From contig JACKLV010000024.1 in the NCBI GenBank assembly GCA_024235755.1, positions 1 to 24,507 on the forward strand: a stretch of DNA of 24,507 bases, given 5' to 3'. Of the stretch, positions 22,434 through 24,507 are shown piece by piece; positions within the stretch are counted from its first letter, which is position 1, and each line of letters begins with the position of its first letter. A program made the position numbers and the translations under genes. The DNA is from Burkholderiales bacterium. Its GTDB lineage: Bacteria > Pseudomonadota > Gammaproteobacteria > Burkholderiales > Nitrosomonadaceae. The notes beneath the pieces were generated by a model, which saw nothing but the letters and a program-made list of their open reading frames with translations, made no database searches and was not told the origin of the DNA.

Positions 22434-24044
22434 ATGAAACCGAATAAACACGAATCAGCTCTGGCGCCCTTTCGTCATCGTACCTTTACCGTACTGTGGC
22501 TGGCCGCGCTGATTTCCAATATCGGCACCTGGATGCATTCTGTCGGCGCGGGCTGGTTGATGGCCAGTTTATCGCCAACACCGCTGGTTGTCGCGCTGGT
22601 ACAAACCGCAACGACTTTACCGGTATTTCTGTTCGCGCTGCCTGCCGGTGCGCTGGCGGATATTTTCAATCGCCGCAGTTTGCTGCTGCTCACCAACGGA
22701 TTCATGTTCGCCGCCGCATCGGCCTTTGCCGCGCTGGTTTGGATGGAGCAGGTAACGGCGGAATTGTTGCTGTTGTTCACCTTCCTGCTCGGTACGGGTT
22801 CCGCCTTCACGGCGCCTGCATGGCAGTCGGCAATACCCCAAATGATACCCAGAGAAGACCTGCCCCAGGCTGTCGCGCTCGGCGGGATCAGCATAAACTT
22901 AAGCCGTGCCATCGGCCCTGCGCTGGCCGGCATGCTGATCGTCACATACGGCATGGCTTTACCGTTTGCGGCCAATGCGATTTCATTCATCATAATCATC
23001 GCAGCGTTGCTTTGGTGGAAATACTCAACACCGGTTGTCAATCATATGCTGCCGCCGGAACGCGTGGTTTCAGCCATGAAAGCCGGAATGCGTTATGCAT
23101 GGCACAGCCAGCCGCTCAAACACACCATGTGGCATGTTATGGGCTTTATGTTCTTCGCCAATGCGGCCTGGGGATTGCTGCCAATTATTTCAAAAAACCA
23201 GTTCAGCGCAGACGCTGCCTTTTTTGGACTACTGATGGGCGCGATCGGTATCGGCGCAATCCTAGGCGCTTTGTGTTTACCCCGGCTCAAAATCAGACTG
23301 AATGCAAACCAGCTCGTCGCTTTGGGGACCGTTATTACAGCGCTCATAATCGGCTATTTTGCGGTTGGAAGCGATCCAACGCTTGCCATTATTGCCGGTT
23401 TTATTTTCGGCATCGGCTGGATACTGGTGCTCGCGACCATTAACGTTTCCGCCCAGCAGGCCTTGCCGGACTGGGTGCGCGCACGCGGCTTGGCCGTATT
23501 CCTGATGGTTTTTTTCGGCAGCATGAGCCTGGGCGCGGCATTCTGGGGCTGGCTTGCAGGCGAGACTTCGATCATGCACGCGCTGTTTGCCGCCAGTACT
23601 GGCGCGATTGTGTTCACCGGTTTGGCATACCGTTTCAAATTGCAGCAGGGTCAGTATCTGGATTTCACACCGTCGCTGCACTGGCCCGAACCGGTTGTAC
23701 GGGAAAACGTCACACACGATGCCGGACCGGTCATTATCCAGATCAAATACAACGTAGCTGAAAACGACCGTGCAGACTTTTTACACGCTATTTACCGGCT
23801 TAAAGCAGCGCGCCAACGTGACGGCGCGTATCACTGGGGCGTGTATGAAGACGCCGCGCAGAGCGGCTGTTTTATCGAACACTTTGCCGAGGAAAGCTGG
23901 GCAGCGCATCTGCGCCACCATGAGCGCGTGACGCATGCGGATAAAGCGTTGCAGGATACGGTGCTGGCTTTTCATCAAGGCCGGAACGCACCGGAAGTTC
24001 GGCATTACATTGCGGCATACCCACCCGGAAAAAAAGCCGGATAA
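22434..24044 (+). CDS. MFS transporter (EntS/MFS_3-like) with extra C-terminal domain
   Basis: A 536-residue protein. Residues 1-410 form a 12-helix major facilitator transporter of the EntS/MFS_3 type. The opening LAPFRHRTFTVLWLAALISNIGTWM and the loop LADIFNRRSLLL (about 75-86, the motif-A-like G-x-L-A-D-x-x-x-R-R) are typical. Exporters of this group move siderophores or small drugs. Residues 425-525 form a soluble domain (VIIQIKYNVAENDRADFLHAI, then DGAYHWGVYEDAAQSGCFIEHFAEESWAAHLRHHERVT), which looks like a ferredoxin-like ABM/dimeric alpha-beta barrel fold. Related MFS proteins carry the same tail; its job is unclear. There is no ribosome-binding site. The neighbours give no hint of the substrate. 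Confidence 0.85.
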   Translation: MKPNKHESALAPFRHRTFTVLWLAALISNIGTWMHSVGAGWLMASLSPTPLVVALVQTATTLPVFLFALPAGALADIFNRRSLLLLTNGFMFAAASAFAALVWMEQVTAELLLLFTFLLGTGSAFTAPAWQSAIPQMIPREDLPQAVALGGISINLSRAIGPALAGMLIVTYGMALPFAANAISFIIIIAALLWWKYSTPVVNHMLPPERVVSAMKAGMRYAWHSQPLKHTMWHVMGFMFFANAAWGLLPIISKNQFSADAAFFGLLMGAIGIGAILGALCLPRLKIRLNANQLVALGTVITALIIGYFAVGSDPTLAIIAGFIFGIGWILVLATINVSAQQALPDWVRARGLAVFLMVFFGSMSLGAAFWGWLAGETSIMHALFAASTGAIVFTGLAYRFKLQQGQYLDFTPSLHWPEPVVRENVTHDAGPVIIQIKYNVAENDRADFLHAIYRLKAARQRDGAYHWGVYEDAAQSGCFIEHFAEESWAAHLRHHERVTHADKALQDTVLAFHQGRNAPEVRHYIAAYPPGKKAG

Positions 24045-24152
24045 ACTTGAAGACAGAAATCAGCATCAACAGTGCATTGGACACATGTTTTCAGCGTGTC
24101 GCTTCGAAGTGCACAGGTGGCGATCTGCTACAATACTGCAACTCTCGATTTT

Positions 24153-24507
24153 ATGTACCGTGTTCTACTCATCATGGATAAACCGGCTTTGCAGCAAATA
24201 TGGCACACATTACTGTCGTGGTGGCAATCGTTGAGCGGTACCGAACAAAAATTACTAGGATTTCTTGTCGCGGTCATGACACTATTTGTCGCGCTGATCA
24301 GTGGCTATAGTTCCGGGTCTGGAAATCCAAGCGATACCGTAAAACAAACTGCAAACGGCGGCACGCACATTGAACAGCAAATCATCACAATTGGCATTAC
24401 CCTTGAAGAACATGAACAGCGGCTGAAACGCCGCGAAACAGAGATCCGCGCCGAACTGGAACAGGCTCATACGGCAAACCGCCGTGTGCTTGAGACCGAA
24501 CTGCGCG
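24153..24507 (+). CDS. Membrane-anchored coiled-coil protein, cut by the window edge
   Basis: An open frame runs to the window end (118 codons from ATG 24153, or 111 from ATG 24174, MDKPALQQIWH). After a short polar N-terminus there is one membrane helix (LLGFLVAVMTLFVALISGY, about 34-52 from the first Met), a Gly/Ser/Thr-rich linker and then a charged helix (ITLEEHEQRLKRRETEIRAEL and onward) that should form a coiled coil. This opening resembles proteins that continue into TPR repeats, but the rest lies outside the window, so that is a guess. A TACAAT at 24129-24134 could be its -10 element. Confidence 0.65.
   Translation, partial: MYRVLLIMDKPALQQIWHTLLSWWQSLSGTEQKLLGFLVAVMTLFVALISGYSSGSGNPSDTVKQTANGGTHIEQQIITIGITLEEHEQRLKRRETEIRAELEQAHTANRRVLETELR

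Noticed and set aside
22475..23041. A 188-codon open frame on the minus strand
   Set aside because: Antisense to the MFS transporter helices; composition (Ala, Ser, Pro, Asn rich) is typical of a shadow frame.

Overview
The window looks like a chromosomal segment of a Gram-negative proteobacterium. LptF/LptG-type permeases, a lipobox lipoprotein, SixA, a PGPGW protein and an EntS-type MFS protein all point that way. Moderate GC, gene content and the decayed insertion sequences suggest a betaproteobacterium, possibly Nitrosomonas-like. That last step is inference, because there is no rRNA or other phylogenetic marker here.

Layout. (1) Positions 1-1476 are an insertion-sequence graveyard: a frameshifted IS701-type transposase running off the left edge, and a short scrambled IS21 IstA remnant. 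(2) Positions 1477-9034 (+) are seven tightly packed genes, several with overlapping ends: GNAT-like protein, MobA-like nucleotidyltransferase, LptF-like and LptG-like permeases, CDP-alcohol phosphatidyltransferase, DAG-kinase-like lipid kinase and a Tam41-like nucleotidyltransferase. Together they read as a phospholipid-making and export operon. (3) Positions 9081-11650 (+) hold a DUF2959-type lipoprotein, an uncharacterised three-TM protein and a secreted double-PAN protein with its own consensus promoter. (4) Positions 11682-14609 (-) hold a CYTH-like/CHAD protein, a ParA-type ATPase overlapping it by 4 nt, and SixA. (5) Positions 14824-21067 (-) hold a second lipid kinase, an MJ1255-type glycosyltransferase, a PGPGW protein, a patatin, an LpxH/PlcP-like metallophosphoesterase and a secreted glycerophosphodiester phosphodiesterase. 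(6) Positions 21268-24507 hold an FMN reductase (-), a 141-bp MITE-like element, an MFS transporter with an extra C-terminal domain (+) and the start of a membrane-anchored coiled-coil protein (+).

How the genes may work together. The (+) operon contains the enzymes to turn diacylglycerol into phosphatidate, CDP-diacylglycerol and a new phospholipid, plus Lpt-type permeases that could move a lipid outward. The (-) cluster contains enzymes that degrade phospholipid and could build glycolipid instead. The glycosyltransferase/kinase pair lies behind a well-formed Pho box placed 10 nt upstream of a -10 element, so phosphate-starvation lipid remodelling is the best hypothesis for that half. The neighbouring CHAD protein (a polyphosphate-associated family) and ParA-type ATPase fit a phosphate-storage theme.

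No tRNA, rRNA or CRISPR array was seen.
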